From contig DJMJ01000039.1 in the NCBI GenBank assembly GCA_002435325.1, positions 50,496 to 106,489 of the forward strand: a DNA stretch of 55,994 nucleotides. The letters run 5' to 3'. Origin of the DNA: Nitrospira sp. UBA6493. GTDB lineage: Bacteria; Nitrospirota; Nitrospiria; Nitrospirales; Nitrospiraceae. The notes under the pieces were generated by a model that had not been told where the DNA came from, made no database searches, and was given only the letters and a program-made list of their open reading frames with translations. Shown here one piece after another: positions 41,071 to 50,412 of this stretch. A program made the translations under genes and the position numbers. How positions within the stretch are numbered: the stretch's first letter is position 1; every line of letters starts with the position of its first letter.

Positions 41071-41628
41071 TTAGACCAGCAGTCCGGTTTCCGCATAGAT
41101 GGGAGTCACCGTATTCCCGACAACCACCGCCGTCGATAGCTGAGAAAGATGGCAGTTCTCCCAGTCACGACAGCGTGTGTTTGCAGGAGATTGGTGGAGT
41201 TGTCCGAGCGCATCAAACGGCAATCGATAAGCAACGGACCACCCATCTGGGCTGAATCGCAGATCAAACTGCAGCGACGTATAGTCGTCCCCACACTCCA
41301 CCGGGATGCGCCCAAGTTTGGTGGTGCGCCGATTCGAGGTTGCTGAGCTCAATAAACTCCCCGGCACTGACTGACTCGTAAGCGCAGCACTGCAAGCTTC
41401 CGGGGGCATTTCAAGAGGGACTGGGACAGGCGAAGACTCAACGGCTGGAACGGGGGGCAATGTGGGGAAAGCACTGGGCGGATGATCGGAAGCGGGTGGT
41501 GAGGCGGAAGGGGGAACGGAAGAAGGATCGGATGCAGGACCGGTCCCGATCCCACGTCCAGTTTCAACCGCACAGGCAGCAAGCGATCCGAACAGCCCCA
41601 GCATCAGAATAGCGAGATCGATGCGCAT
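41071..41628 (-). pseudogene. N-terminal part of the split beta-propeller lipoprotein gene
   Basis: The piece begins with a lipoprotein signal (MRIDLAILMLGLFGSLAAC; lipobox SLAAC, start at 41628 with AGGGAGGGG upstream) followed by an 80-residue Pro/Ser-rich spacer and the first blade (FSPDGWSVAYRLP). It stops at a TAA at 41071-41073, in frame with the repeats of 40159-41040. If read through, the full protein would have about 490 residues. As it stands it would make a 185-residue lipoprotein with an incomplete propeller. It is divergent from the response regulator gene, with 148 bases between. Confidence 0.7.
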
Positions 41629-41776
41629 AAGCCCCTCCCTGATTCCCCAATCAGCATAGCATCGCTGCCGATTCTCCCCTACGGTTTCAGCTAATCCGAC
41701 CGGGAGGATCCCGCCTTCGCCCTCGACCCTCGACGACTTGACAGCTTGCCCCCTCCTCCGTAGGCTGGGCCGGACT

Positions 41777-42487
41777 ATGAGCAGTACCTCAGCAAAGAAA
41801 ATCCTCATCGTTGAAGACGAGAAAGACATTCTCCAACTCGTCAAGCTCTACTTAGATAAAGAAGGCTATCGCACCGTCACCGCCGCGACCGGCTCGGAAG
41901 GGCTCAGGCAAGCACGGGCCGAAAAGCCGGATCTGGTGGTGCTCGATTTGATGTTGCCGGAAATCGACGGTCTCGAAGTCTGCAAACGGCTCCGGTCGGC
42001 TCCGGAGACAGCCATGCTCCCTATCATTATGCTCACGGCCAAAGCCGAAGAATCGGACACCGTCGTCGGCCTGGAATTAGGCGCCGACGATTATGTGACC
42101 AAGCCCTTCAGCCCCAAGACACTGGTCGCCCGGGTGAAAGCCCTGTTCAGACGGGTCGACCGATCACCGGATGAAAGCCGAGCTCGCTATACCTATGGCG
42201 ACCTCGTGATGGACCTTGCTCGTCACGAACTGACCGTGAAGGGCGAAGAAGTCCCTTTGACGGCTAAAGAATTCGGCCTCCTGGAACACCTCTTGAAGAA
42301 TCCCGGGCGAGTCCTGACGAGAGAAGTGCTGCTGAATGCCGTCTGGGGCTATGAATATTATGGGACGACCAGAACCGTCGACGTCCATGTCCGGCGGCTG
42401 AAACAGAAGCTCCCCTTGCTGGACGACGCCATTATCTCGGTGAAATCGCTCGGCTACAAACTCAAAGACGTGAAGGGCGATGACTAA
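41777..42487 (+). CDS. phoB: OmpR/PhoB-family response regulator
   Basis: A protein of 236 residues: a receiver domain with the acidic pocket EDEKD, the phospho-acceptor Asp57 in VVLDLMLPE, the Thr in IIMLTAKAEE and the Lys in VTKPFSPK; then a winged-helix DNA-binding domain with LTAKEFGLLEHLLKNPGRVLTRE and YGTTRTVDVHVRRLKQKL. The ATG at 41777 is the conventional start. It is followed by a histidine kinase and then a Pit phosphate transporter, so the phosphate-response role of PhoB is likely, but other two-component pairs have the same architecture. Confidence 0.88.
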   Translation: MSSTSAKKILIVEDEKDILQLVKLYLDKEGYRTVTAATGSEGLRQARAEKPDLVVLDLMLPEIDGLEVCKRLRSAPETAMLPIIMLTAKAEESDTVVGLELGADDYVTKPFSPKTLVARVKALFRRVDRSPDESRARYTYGDLVMDLARHELTVKGEEVPLTAKEFGLLEHLLKNPGRVLTREVLLNAVWGYEYYGTTRTVDVHVRRLKQKLPLLDDAIISVKSLGYKLKDVKGDD

Positions 42488-42590
42488 TGGGTGATAAATA
42501 TGGAAACCGCGTGTGGCCCGATCACTCCACTCACACGTTTCCCCTCTCCCCTAACCTTTCATCTTTCACCTTTCACCTTTCGCCCAATTC

Positions 42591-44417
42591 ATGACCCTCT
42601 CCATTCGCTGGAAAGTCACCCTCGGAAGCCTCCTCGCCGTCATCTGCGGACTGGCGGTAGTCGGCCTGCTGATCCTGCAATCGTTCGAACAACAAGAGAT
42701 CCTGCAGTTGCGCAACATGCTCGAGGCCAGAGCTAACCTCGTGGCCTACGGACTCCGGCCGCTCTTGCCTGCGCCGCCATCCGTATCCGGACGCATCTCG
42801 TTCCACACGATTGTGCGCGATCTGGGAAATAGCGCATCCGCCCGTATCACCCTCATCGGAGCGGATGGCACAGTCCTCGCCGATAGCGCTGTCGCCGAGG
42901 CCGACTTGGCCGTCATAGAAAACCACCTCTCCCGCCCAGAAATCCAACAGGCCCAGTCATCGGGTCAAGGCACGGATATCCGCGCCAGCCACACTACCGG
43001 CGAGCGCACCATGTACCATGCAATTGTGATGCCCATGGCCGCAGGAAACCCTCCGGTCTTTCTTCGCCTCGGTCTGCCCATGACCATGCTCGATCAGGAA
43101 ACCGCAAAGCTCCAGCGCAACCTCGGGATCGCCCTCGGTGCCGCCTTTCTCATGGCCGTCCTCCTCAGTGTCTGGATGGCCCGTAATATCACCAAGCCGC
43201 TCTCCGATATGGCCAGCGTCGCCCGCCGGCTCGCAACAGGGGATTCCACAATCCGCATCCATACCCACTCCCGCGACGAAGTCGGCTTGCTCGGCGACAC
43301 GCTCAATCAGATGACGGACCAGCTGCGCGCCAAGATTGACGAACTCTCAGAAGACCGCGCCCAACTACTCGCCGTGCTGACCTCCATGGTCGAGGGCGTC
43401 CTGGTGCTGGACTACCGTGGTCATGTCCTGCAAGTAAACCCGGCGCTCGAACGGATGTTCGGCGTGTCGCGTACCGAAGCCCGCGGGCGCCCCTGCGCGG
43501 AGGTATTCCGCCATCGCCACTTGATGGATCTGGTCGCCGACATCCTGCGCACCCGGACGAATCATGAAGATGAGATCGTGCTGGCCCCCACAGGCCGATG
43601 CCTGCACATCGAGGCCTCCGTGGCCGGAGGGGAGCATGAGAATGAAGCCTGCGCGGTGCTCGTCTTCCACGACATCACCGAGCTGCGCCGGCTCGAAAAA
43701 ATCAGGAAAGACTTCGTCGCCAACGTCTCGCATGAACTGCGGACACCGCTGACGTCCATCAAAGGCTATGTCGAAGCGCTGTTAGATGGCGGGAAAGACG
43801 ATCCGGCCACGGCCGTGGACTTCCTCTCGATAATCCTGAAACAGAGCGACCGTTTGAATCTCATTCTGGAAGATCTCTTGGAGCTGTCGAAAATCGAATC
43901 GGGCAGCGTGTCGTTCAAGGAAGACCCCTTGGACCTCAGTAATCTCATCGACCGTACGCTGTCGATGATCAAACCCATGGCCGATAAGAAAGGCCATCAA
44001 CTCCGTTCACGCATCTCCGGCGATCTACCCCTCATCGCCGGAGACGAAGGCCGGCTCGTCCAGGTCCTAACCAATCTGCTCGACAATGCCGTGAAATACA
44101 CACCCGAAAAAGGCACGATCACCGTTGCCGTTCAGGTGCTGCCCGACCCCTCTCACGCCCAAGCCATCGAGCTGACCGTCACCGATACAGGCATGGGTAT
44201 CCCGGAGCAAGACCGCCCGCGGGTATTTGAACGATTTTACCGAGTCGACAAGGCCCGCTCGCGCGAATTGGGAGGGACCGGACTGGGCCTCGCCATTGTG
44301 AAGCACATTGTGGAGGGACATGGGGGCCAGGTGTGGGTGGAAGGCAACCAACCGCACGGCAGCCGTTTCGTCGTGCACCTGCCGATCAGATCAACCCGTG
44401 AGTCACGGTTAATTTAG
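42591..44417 (+). CDS. phoR: PAS-containing sensor histidine kinase (PhoR-like)
   Basis: A 608-residue membrane kinase: an N-terminal membrane helix (about 8-28), a periplasmic sensor region of about 150 residues, a second helix near 185-205, a HAMP linker (ARNITKPLSDMASVARRLATG), a PAS domain near 255-360, a HisKA domain with phospho-acceptor His381 in VSHELRTPLTSIKGY, and an ATPase domain with N-box LLDNAVKYT, DTGMGIPEQD and GGTGLGLAIVKHI. The cognate regulator is 104 bases upstream; the gap contains a repeated TTTCACC tract. It converges with pit and overlaps its stop by nine bases. PhoR of E. coli is shorter and lacks a large periplasmic domain, so the signal may differ. Confidence 0.9.
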   Translation: MTLSIRWKVTLGSLLAVICGLAVVGLLILQSFEQQEILQLRNMLEARANLVAYGLRPLLPAPPSVSGRISFHTIVRDLGNSASARITLIGADGTVLADSAVAEADLAVIENHLSRPEIQQAQSSGQGTDIRASHTTGERTMYHAIVMPMAAGNPPVFLRLGLPMTMLDQETAKLQRNLGIALGAAFLMAVLLSVWMARNITKPLSDMASVARRLATGDSTIRIHTHSRDEVGLLGDTLNQMTDQLRAKIDELSEDRAQLLAVLTSMVEGVLVLDYRGHVLQVNPALERMFGVSRTEARGRPCAEVFRHRHLMDLVADILRTRTNHEDEIVLAPTGRCLHIEASVAGGEHENEACAVLVFHDITELRRLEKIRKDFVANVSHELRTPLTSIKGYVEALLDGGKDDPATAVDFLSIILKQSDRLNLILEDLLELSKIESGSVSFKEDPLDLSNLIDRTLSMIKPMADKKGHQLRSRISGDLPLIAGDEGRLVQVLTNLLDNAVKYTPEKGTITVAVQVLPDPSHAQAIELTVTDTGMGIPEQDRPRVFERFYRVDKARSRELGGTGLGLAIVKHIVEGHGGQVWVEGNQPHGSRFVVHLPIRSTRESRLI

Positions 44418-45401
44418 AAGAGTGAGCACCCCGTAGACCATCGCACCCAGTAGTCCGGCCCCAGGAAGCGTAAAGAGCCACGCTGAAAGAATCTTCGTGG
44501 TCACCCCCCATCGCACCGCCGACAGCCGCTTAGTGGCACCCACGCCAAGAATTGACGAGGTAATGGTGTGGGTCGTGCTGACCGGCAATCCGAAATGCGC
44601 CGTAAAGAGCAACACGCTCGCCGCCCCCGTCTCCGCCGCAAATCCATGCACCGGTTCCAGCTTTACGATCCGCATGCCGAGGGTGCGCATGATGCGCCAC
44701 CCGCCGACCATCGTGCCCAACCCCATGGCCAGAGCACAGGAAACGATCACCCATGTCGGCACATCAGAGGACGTGAGCTGGCCCGATGACACCAGCGCCA
44801 GCGTAATAATCCCCATCGCCTTCTGCGCATCGTTGGATCCATGACTGAAAGCCATAAAACTTGCCGAGAGCAACTGCAGACGGCAGAACGTCTTCGTCGC
44901 CACGCCGCGATGCACACGGAAAAACATCCAGCTGATTGCGATCATAACCAGAAATCCGATGCCGAATCCGAACAACGGCGACAGGACCATCGCCTCCAGA
45001 ATCGCGCGCAGCCCTTTGAACTGCACCACAGCCCACCCCCCGTGCGCCACCGCCGACCCGACGAGCCCCCCGATCAACGCATGCGACGAACTAGTCGGCA
45101 ACCCCAGGATCAGCGTCACCAGATTCCAGAGAATCGCGCCGGCCAGAGCCGCCGCCACGACGGCGCTGGTGATCGCCTCGGGAAACACAATCCCGCCGCC
45201 GATCATCTTCGCCACCGCCGTTGAGAAAAATGCCCCGGCCACATTCAACACGCCCGCCAGTATCACCGCAGCCAGCGGACTGAGCACGCGGGTCGAGACC
45301 ACCGTGGCCACAGCATTGGCACAGTCGTGCCACCCATTCGAAAAGTCGAACAAGAGCGCCAGCACGACGGTCAGGAGTAATAATCCGGTCAGATCAGGCA
45401 T
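44409..45401 (-). CDS. pit: Inorganic phosphate transporter, PiT family
   Basis: A 330-residue carrier with about ten membrane helices. The duplicated PiT motif is visible twice: FDFSNGWHDCANAVATVV near the N-terminus and AFSHGSNDAQKAMG in the middle. It would move phosphate with a cation across the inner membrane. Its stop overlaps the end of the sensor kinase gene on the opposite strand by nine bases. A DUF47 gene lies 134 bases upstream on the same strand, the usual partner. No pst genes are in the window. Confidence 0.93.
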   Translation of the reverse strand: MPDLTGLLLLTVVLALLFDFSNGWHDCANAVATVVSTRVLSPLAAVILAGVLNVAGAFFSTAVAKMIGGGIVFPEAITSAVVAAALAGAILWNLVTLILGLPTSSSHALIGGLVGSAVAHGGWAVVQFKGLRAILEAMVLSPLFGFGIGFLVMIAISWMFFRVHRGVATKTFCRLQLLSASFMAFSHGSNDAQKAMGIITLALVSSGQLTSSDVPTWVIVSCALAMGLGTMVGGWRIMRTLGMRIVKLEPVHGFAAETGAASVLLFTAHFGLPVSTTHTITSSILGVGATKRLSAVRWGVTTKILSAWLFTLPGAGLLGAMVYGVLTLLN

Positions 45402-45534
45402 GACACATCCGTGAAACGTAAAACGTGAGGGCTGAAAGGCATAACTCCATGACAGCGGCAGCCCTGCAAGCTTACTAGGTGCGCTGGTTCTCGCATTCGA
45501 TGCTTCACGTCTAATCTTTCACATCTCACGTGTC

Positions 45535-46158
45535 TTAGTTATGCTTCAGCACGATACGCTCAAGAATATTCGCCACATCTTCACAGCGATCGGTCCCCGC
45601 CTCGAAGGTTTCGTAGATCTCCTTCCACTTGATGACAACGATCGGATCGGTCTCTTTTTCGAACAATCCGGAAATCGCATCGCGCGACACCCGGTCGGCT
45701 TCATTCTCCAGACTGTTGACCTGCACGCTGCATTCGTTGATCTGTGCATGCGACATACTCACGCGATCGACCGCCTGCCCGACCGCCACTGAAGCGTGAT
45801 AAAGAATATCTGCGAGCCGAATCGCCGATTCCGTCGGCTTGGCGATTTTATAAATCACGAACCGGTCGGCCACGGATTCCACCGCGTCGAGAATATCGTC
45901 CAGCGCGCTGGCCAGATCGTGAATATCCTCTCGATCGATCGGCGTGATAAAGGTCTGGTTGAGCCGCGTCGCAATGTCGTGGGTAATGCCGTCCCCTACA
46001 TGCTCAACGTCCTTGATCTGCTTGGCTTGGGCGGCGGGGTCATGGAAGTGCTCCATCATGTCCTTGAGCAAGCGGCTGCCCTCGATCATGTTGTGCGCCG
46101 CCTTCTTAAACAGATCGAAAAAGGCTTCTTCTTTTGGAATAAGACTAAACATAGCCAT
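45535..46158 (-). CDS. DUF47/PhoU-like Pit accessory protein
   Basis: A 207-residue all-helical protein of the DUF47 family, a relative of PhoU that often occurs next to Pit transporters and binds divalent metals. Recognisable segments are PKEEAFFDLFKKAAHNMIEG, VEHVGDGITHDIATRLNQTF and ALDDILDAVESVADRF. The conserved acidic helix pairs (EDIHDLASALDD) are present. The ATG at 46158 has AGGAG nine bases upstream. It is codirectional with pit but separated by 134 bases that contain a TTTCAC-type tract, so a separate promoter for pit is possible. It probably controls Pit activity. Confidence 0.88.
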   Translation of the reverse strand: MAMFSLIPKEEAFFDLFKKAAHNMIEGSRLLKDMMEHFHDPAAQAKQIKDVEHVGDGITHDIATRLNQTFITPIDREDIHDLASALDDILDAVESVADRFVIYKIAKPTESAIRLADILYHASVAVGQAVDRVSMSHAQINECSVQVNSLENEADRVSRDAISGLFEKETDPIVVIKWKEIYETFEAGTDRCEDVANILERIVLKHN

Positions 46159-46243
46159 CCGCGCTCCTGAAAAGTGAACTGGTACTGTACCTATATCCGC
46201 GCAGTGTTACACCCGTATTACCAAATCCTCGGAATCCCCCCAT

Positions 46244-47236
46244 TTACCATCGCATCAGACCTGTCGCCCAGGTGAGACCGCCGCCGAAGCTGCCCAGCAA
46301 CACCAGATCACCAGCCGTAATCGTGCCGCCACGCACCGCGGCATCCAGGGCGATCGGCAAAGAGGCCGACGAGGTATTCCCATACCGTGCAATCACCGAC
46401 GTCAGCCGTTCCGGCGGCACACCCAACCGCTCGGCCACTCGTGAAAGAATCCGCCCATTTGCCTGATGCAGCACCACCTGTCCCACCTCTTCGATCCGCA
46501 CGCCGAACTCTTTGAGGATCTCCTGCACCACCTGCTCGACCCGGCGCACCGCAATGCGAAAGAGCGAGGCCCCCTGCATCCGCAAGACATGCTCGTGATT
46601 CGCCACCGTCTCCGCCGATGCCGGGCGCCGAGACCCGCCGGCTGGAACGCGGATCAGATCGTGTTTGGATCCATCCGCATGCAGCCGAACACCCAGCAAG
46701 CCTCGCCCATTGGAGCCCTGATCATCCTCGCCCCGTACCACCACCGCACCGGCCCCATCGCCAAATAAGACGGCGGTCGCTTCATCCGCCGGATCCAAAA
46801 ATCTCGATTTCACTTCAGCGGCGACCACTAGACATGTGGTTGCCTGGCCGCTCCTGACCATGGCATCGGCCATCGACAACCCATAAAGAAACCCCGAACA
46901 GGATGCCGACACGTCGAACGCGCCGACCCCACGGCAACCAAGCCCCCGCTGAACGAAACAGGCCGTCGAGGGAAACGCCATATCGGGGGACGTCGTCGAG
47001 AGAATGATGGCATCCACCGAGGAGGCCTCACAGCCAGCAGCCTCAAGCGCCTGGCGACCAGCGCCGATTGCGAGATCGGAGGTGGCCTGCCCGTCAACAA
47101 CCCAGCGTCGTTCTCGAATCCCTGTCAGGCGCTCGATCTGTTCAGTGGAAATCCCAAGGGGGCCAGCCACCTCACAATTTGCCACCACCCGGTCTGGCAG
47201 ACAGCTGCCGGTCCCGATAATTCGCAGACGTTTCAT
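46244..47236 (-). CDS. fabH: 3-oxoacyl-ACP synthase III (FabH family)
   Basis: A 330-residue thiolase-fold condensing enzyme. Catalytic residues are visible: Cys113 in SASCSGFLYGL, His in VVLHQANGRIL and Asn in RYGNTSSASLPIAL. FabH condenses acetyl-CoA with malonyl-ACP to start fatty acid synthesis; stand-alone paralogues also act in other lipid pathways. The other fab genes are not here, so the substrate is uncertain. The ATG at 47236 is preferred over a GTG at 47266, as MKRLRIIGTGSCLP is the conventional start, although no strong binding site precedes it. It is divergent from the BamD-like gene. Confidence 0.9.
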   Translation of the reverse strand: MKRLRIIGTGSCLPDRVVANCEVAGPLGISTEQIERLTGIRERRWVVDGQATSDLAIGAGRQALEAAGCEASSVDAIILSTTSPDMAFPSTACFVQRGLGCRGVGAFDVSASCSGFLYGLSMADAMVRSGQATTCLVVAAEVKSRFLDPADEATAVLFGDGAGAVVVRGEDDQGSNGRGLLGVRLHADGSKHDLIRVPAGGSRRPASAETVANHEHVLRMQGASLFRIAVRRVEQVVQEILKEFGVRIEEVGQVVLHQANGRILSRVAERLGVPPERLTSVIARYGNTSSASLPIALDAAVRGGTITAGDLVLLGSFGGGLTWATGLMRW

Positions 47237-47378
47237 GCTAGTCAATGGCTGACATCCCCTCGGCACATCTGTTGTGGGCGCGGCTCATGGCGGCGAGATT
47301 ATAGGGGGCCGATAGGGGCGGGTCAACCAATTGGTCGTTCACATTGCTTTTCACCACAACACTTGTTATGAATTACAG

Positions 47379-48329
47379 ATGGTTATGATACGCACGTACG
47401 CCCATCCCTCTCGGCACAACGCTGGCACCTGGCGCGTCACACGTGTACTCACGTGCGGTCTGATCCTCCTCTCGTTGTTGACCACGGCCTGTTCCAGCAC
47501 CCCGAAAGAGAAGACCGCCGGTAAAAAACCCATCGGGGGCACCGACGAGCAAATTTTCCTGGGGGATGCCTTTGGGACTGAAAAGAATTATGACCCGCAT
47601 GTCATCATGAAACGGGGCGAGGCCTTCTTCGAAAAAGAAGAATATGCCGAAGCGCTGGTGGAATTTAACCACTTTCTCGACCTCCATAAAGCGCATATTC
47701 TTGCGCCCTATGCAGCCTTCCGCATCGGAGAAACCCACTTCAAGATGGCAAAGTCCATCGACCGGGACCCTGAGCCATTACAGAAAGCAATCGCCGCATT
47801 GGAACGCATGCGGAGAGACTTTCCCAACAGCCGTTACGATGCCCAGGCCCAGCAAAAAATCCAGGAATGCCACGATTGGCTCGCTCAGACGCATCTGCTC
47901 GTGGGCCAGTTCTATTATCGCCGTGAATCTTATCTCGCCGCCGCCCATCGATTCGAACAGATTTTGAAGGTCTATCCCGATAAACCCGTGGCCCCTGATG
48001 CCCTCTACTTCCTGGCCCTGAGCTATCACGAGATGGGGGCGGACGATTGGGCCACCGACTATCTCACCATGCTGGCGGAGAAATATCCCGACAGCAAAGT
48101 GACCTCAAAGGGGCGGACACTCCTGGCAAAGATTGGCGGAACAACCTCCAGCACGATGGCCGCTAAAAATCCCACCGCGCCAGCGCTTGTCGAGGCCGCT
48201 CCCTCAACCCTGACCGATGATGGAAATCCTCTCCCCAATCCCGCAGCAACACTCGACACGCTCCGAATCCCCTCGGCCAATACCCTCGGCCAGGCCTTCA
48301 CCGCCTGCCGTCTCGGCTCCTGGTGCTAA
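47379..48329 (+). CDS. bamD: BamD-like outer membrane assembly lipoprotein
   Basis: A protein of about 316 residues with a lipoprotein signal (LTCGLILLSLLTTAC) and a run of tetratricopeptide-like repeats: KRGEAFFEKEEYAEALVEFN, YAAFRIGETHFKMA, QFYYRRESYLAAAHRFEQIL and DALYFLALSYHEMG. This is the BamD/YfiO architecture, which supports BamA in inserting outer-membrane proteins. The C-terminal 60 residues are Pro/Ala/Thr-rich and non-TPR. The start is uncertain: ATGs at 47379 and 47385 are both possible and neither has a strong binding site. It could also be a related TPR lipoprotein. Confidence 0.82.
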   Translation: MVMIRTYAHPSRHNAGTWRVTRVLTCGLILLSLLTTACSSTPKEKTAGKKPIGGTDEQIFLGDAFGTEKNYDPHVIMKRGEAFFEKEEYAEALVEFNHFLDLHKAHILAPYAAFRIGETHFKMAKSIDRDPEPLQKAIAALERMRRDFPNSRYDAQAQQKIQECHDWLAQTHLLVGQFYYRRESYLAAAHRFEQILKVYPDKPVAPDALYFLALSYHEMGADDWATDYLTMLAEKYPDSKVTSKGRTLLAKIGGTTSSTMAAKNPTAPALVEAAPSTLTDDGNPLPNPAATLDTLRIPSANTLGQAFTACRLGSWC

Positions 48330-48440
48330 TAAGCGGAAGCGCCGCCGTCAGCACACAGCCATCAGCTCTGAGCAAATATTTGCATCTCTTGAGTTGTTAT
48401 GAGTTTGTTGAAAGCAGAGTGGTGAATGCTGATCGCAGAA

Positions 48441-49187
48441 TTACTGGCCCAACGTCCAGCCGATTCCATGCTGTTCAAGGAAGCTGGTGATCATCGTCAG
48501 CGAATTGGCATAGATCATGATGCCGACGACGATCAAGAAGACTCCGCTCACCGTAGAGACACCCCAGAGATAGGCCCGCACTTCCTTGAAATAGGCCAGG
48601 AAGCGATCGACGCCCAAGGCCGTCAGAAACAAGGGCAGGCCAAGACCGAGGGAGTAGCAGGCCAGGAGCACAATGCCATTCAAAAGCGAGTCCGTCGTAC
48701 TGGCATAGAGCAGAATAGTCCCCAGCACCGGCCCGACACAGGGCGTCCACCCGGCCGCGAACGCGACGCCGATCAAAAACGACCCTAAATAACCGGCCGG
48801 GCGGTTCCGGAACTGATACCGGTGCTCCATCTTCAGGAAATTCAAATTCAAAATACCCAACAGATAGAGACCGAACACGATAATCATAATGCCGCCGATG
48901 CGGCGGATATGATCCTGATAGGTGATCAACATCTGTCCGATAAAACTGGCCGACGCCCCAAAAGCAATGAACACGGATGAGAACCCGGCGATGAACAACA
49001 GCGCGTTCACAACGATTGCCGTCTTGAACTTGCTGCGCTCGTCGGCGTCAGTCAACTGTTCTACTGATAAACCGGTAATATAGGAAATGTAGGACGGGAC
49101 GAGCGGCAGCACGCAGGGCGAAACAAACGACAACAGCCCCGCTGAAAATGCGGCGACTAAAGAAATCTGGGGCATCGATTGCAGCAT
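48441..49187 (-). CDS. ccdA: CcdA-type cytochrome c biogenesis membrane protein
   Basis: A 248-residue protein with six membrane helices of the DsbD transmembrane family. The two redox Cys are in SFVSPCVLPLVPSY and AGWTPCVGPVLG. CcdA moves reducing power from cytoplasmic thioredoxin to periplasmic thioredoxin-like proteins that keep apocytochrome Cys reduced. The start at 49187 makes a TAATG junction with the upstream TlpA-like gene, so the two are coupled in translation. It converges with the BamD-like gene. Confidence 0.93.
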   Translation of the reverse strand: MLQSMPQISLVAAFSAGLLSFVSPCVLPLVPSYISYITGLSVEQLTDADERSKFKTAIVVNALLFIAGFSSVFIAFGASASFIGQMLITYQDHIRRIGGIMIIVFGLYLLGILNLNFLKMEHRYQFRNRPAGYLGSFLIGVAFAAGWTPCVGPVLGTILLYASTTDSLLNGIVLLACYSLGLGLPLFLTALGVDRFLAYFKEVRAYLWGVSTVSGVFLIVVGIMIYANSLTMITSFLEQHGIGWTLGQ

Positions 49188-49747
49188 TATTGAAATCTCA
49201 ACATGGCTTGAACCAACTCGCGCGCTTCCGGCGCATCCCAGTTTCTGGCTCCCGGCACCTTCTGCCTGACGATCCCGTTGCGATCCACCATGAAGGTCAT
49301 AGGCAATGACCGCGCTCCGTACATCAAACCCACACGATAATCAGCATCATGCAAAATTGGAAACGTAAAGCCCATTTCCTGCTGAAAGGGTCTGGTCACT
49401 GAGGCCCCTTGCGCGTCAGTCGAAACAGCAAGAATCTCAAAATCTTTTCGGGAATAACTGCGATAGAGCTGCTCCATGGCCGGCATCTCGATCCGGCAGG
49501 GGCCGCACCAGGTAGCCCAAAAATTCAGCAGGACCACTTTCCCGCGCAACTGCGAGAGGGACACCATATTGCCGGCGAGATCGCGCAGTTGAAAGTTCGG
49601 GGCTTCGTCCCCTACTTTCACCATCCCACGCTCGGCAACCGGCTCCGGCCGCGCCATGATCGGCTCAGAAGCGGCCGCCAGGGGCGGCATCGCCAGCGCC
49701 ATGGCCGACAATCCCAGCAGACCGAGCCCAACCAGTAGCTGCATCAT
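49187..49747 (-). CDS. TlpA/ResA-like periplasmic thioredoxin (first copy)
   Basis: A protein of about 186 residues: a signal peptide or anchor (LLVGLGLLGLSAMALAMPPLAAA), then a thioredoxin fold with active site WATWCGPCRIEM and the AlkC-type opening DEAPNFQLRDLAGNMVSLSQL. It would reduce apocytochrome or other periplasmic disulfides, fed by the CcdA encoded just downstream. The ATG at 49747 overlaps the stop of the next thioredoxin gene (ATGATGA) and has AGGTGGG upstream. Confidence 0.9.
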   Translation of the reverse strand: MMQLLVGLGLLGLSAMALAMPPLAAASEPIMARPEPVAERGMVKVGDEAPNFQLRDLAGNMVSLSQLRGKVVLLNFWATWCGPCRIEMPAMEQLYRSYSRKDFEILAVSTDAQGASVTRPFQQEMGFTFPILHDADYRVGLMYGARSLPMTFMVDRNGIVRQKVPGARNWDAPEARELVQAMLRFQ

Positions 49748-50382
49748 AGCCCACCTGCTTTGACGGCCGGCATCGGCTGACCGCCATCTTGCACCGTTTT
49801 GGGCGTCACCTTGAGCAAGGCCGTGATGGTCTTGAGATTGTCGATACGCGTCCAATCTTTCGGCCCGATAATAATTTCTCGAATGATGCCCTGCTGATCG
49901 ATAATGAATGTTTCAGGCACCCCCATCCGCTTATAGGGCTTATCGGTCTTCCCCCAGGAGTCGAGCAGCACGGGGAAGGTGAGATTGAGCCCCTTCACAA
50001 ACGGCGGAATATCTTTCGCGGTAGTCACACGATCGATACTCACCGCTAACATGACAAGGCCGTCTTTCTCGAAATTCTTGTTAAGCACTTCCATTGAAGG
50101 CATTTCCTCGCGACAAGGCGCGCACCAGGTAGCCCAGAAATTCAAGAAGACGACTTTCCCGCGAAAATCAGACAGCCGGTAGGGTTTTTCGTTCAGATCG
50201 GAGAGCGCAAAGTCCGGCGCCGCCTTGCCGACGACAAGGGGTTCGTACTTGGCGCTTTGCAGCCAGACGATAACAAAGGTGATCGCAAGCACCACTGCGC
50301 CGGCGACAAGAATCAGCGCACGCGAACCGCCTTTCGGCCGTTCTTGGGCAGTAGCTTGTGCAGAAGGTGACTGATCAACCAA
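49744..50382 (-). CDS. resA: TlpA/ResA-like membrane-anchored thioredoxin (second copy)
   Basis: A 212-residue protein with one N-terminal membrane helix (about 23-43) and a thioredoxin domain with active site WATWCAPCREEMPSM, preceded by KAAPDFALSDLNEKPYRLSD. The start is a TTG at 50382, seven bases after an excellent GGAGG. It overlaps the next TlpA-like gene. Two ResA-like proteins next to ccdA and the ccsA/resB pair form a system II cytochrome c maturation set. Which of the two is the true ResA cannot be told from the sequence. Confidence 0.9.
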   Translation of the reverse strand: MVDQSPSAQATAQERPKGGSRALILVAGAVVLAITFVIVWLQSAKYEPLVVGKAAPDFALSDLNEKPYRLSDFRGKVVFLNFWATWCAPCREEMPSMEVLNKNFEKDGLVMLAVSIDRVTTAKDIPPFVKGLNLTFPVLLDSWGKTDKPYKRMGVPETFIIDQQGIIREIIIGPKDWTRIDNLKTITALLKVTPKTVQDGGQPMPAVKAGGL

Positions 50383-50412
50383 ACCTAATCCTCCTTAACA
50401 TCTTGCGTCATG

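Noticed and set aside
45441..45460. A CTGTCAT half-site upstream of pit, as in a Pho box
   Set aside because: Only one half-site matches on the minus strand; the second repeat is poor, so it was not called as a regulatory site.
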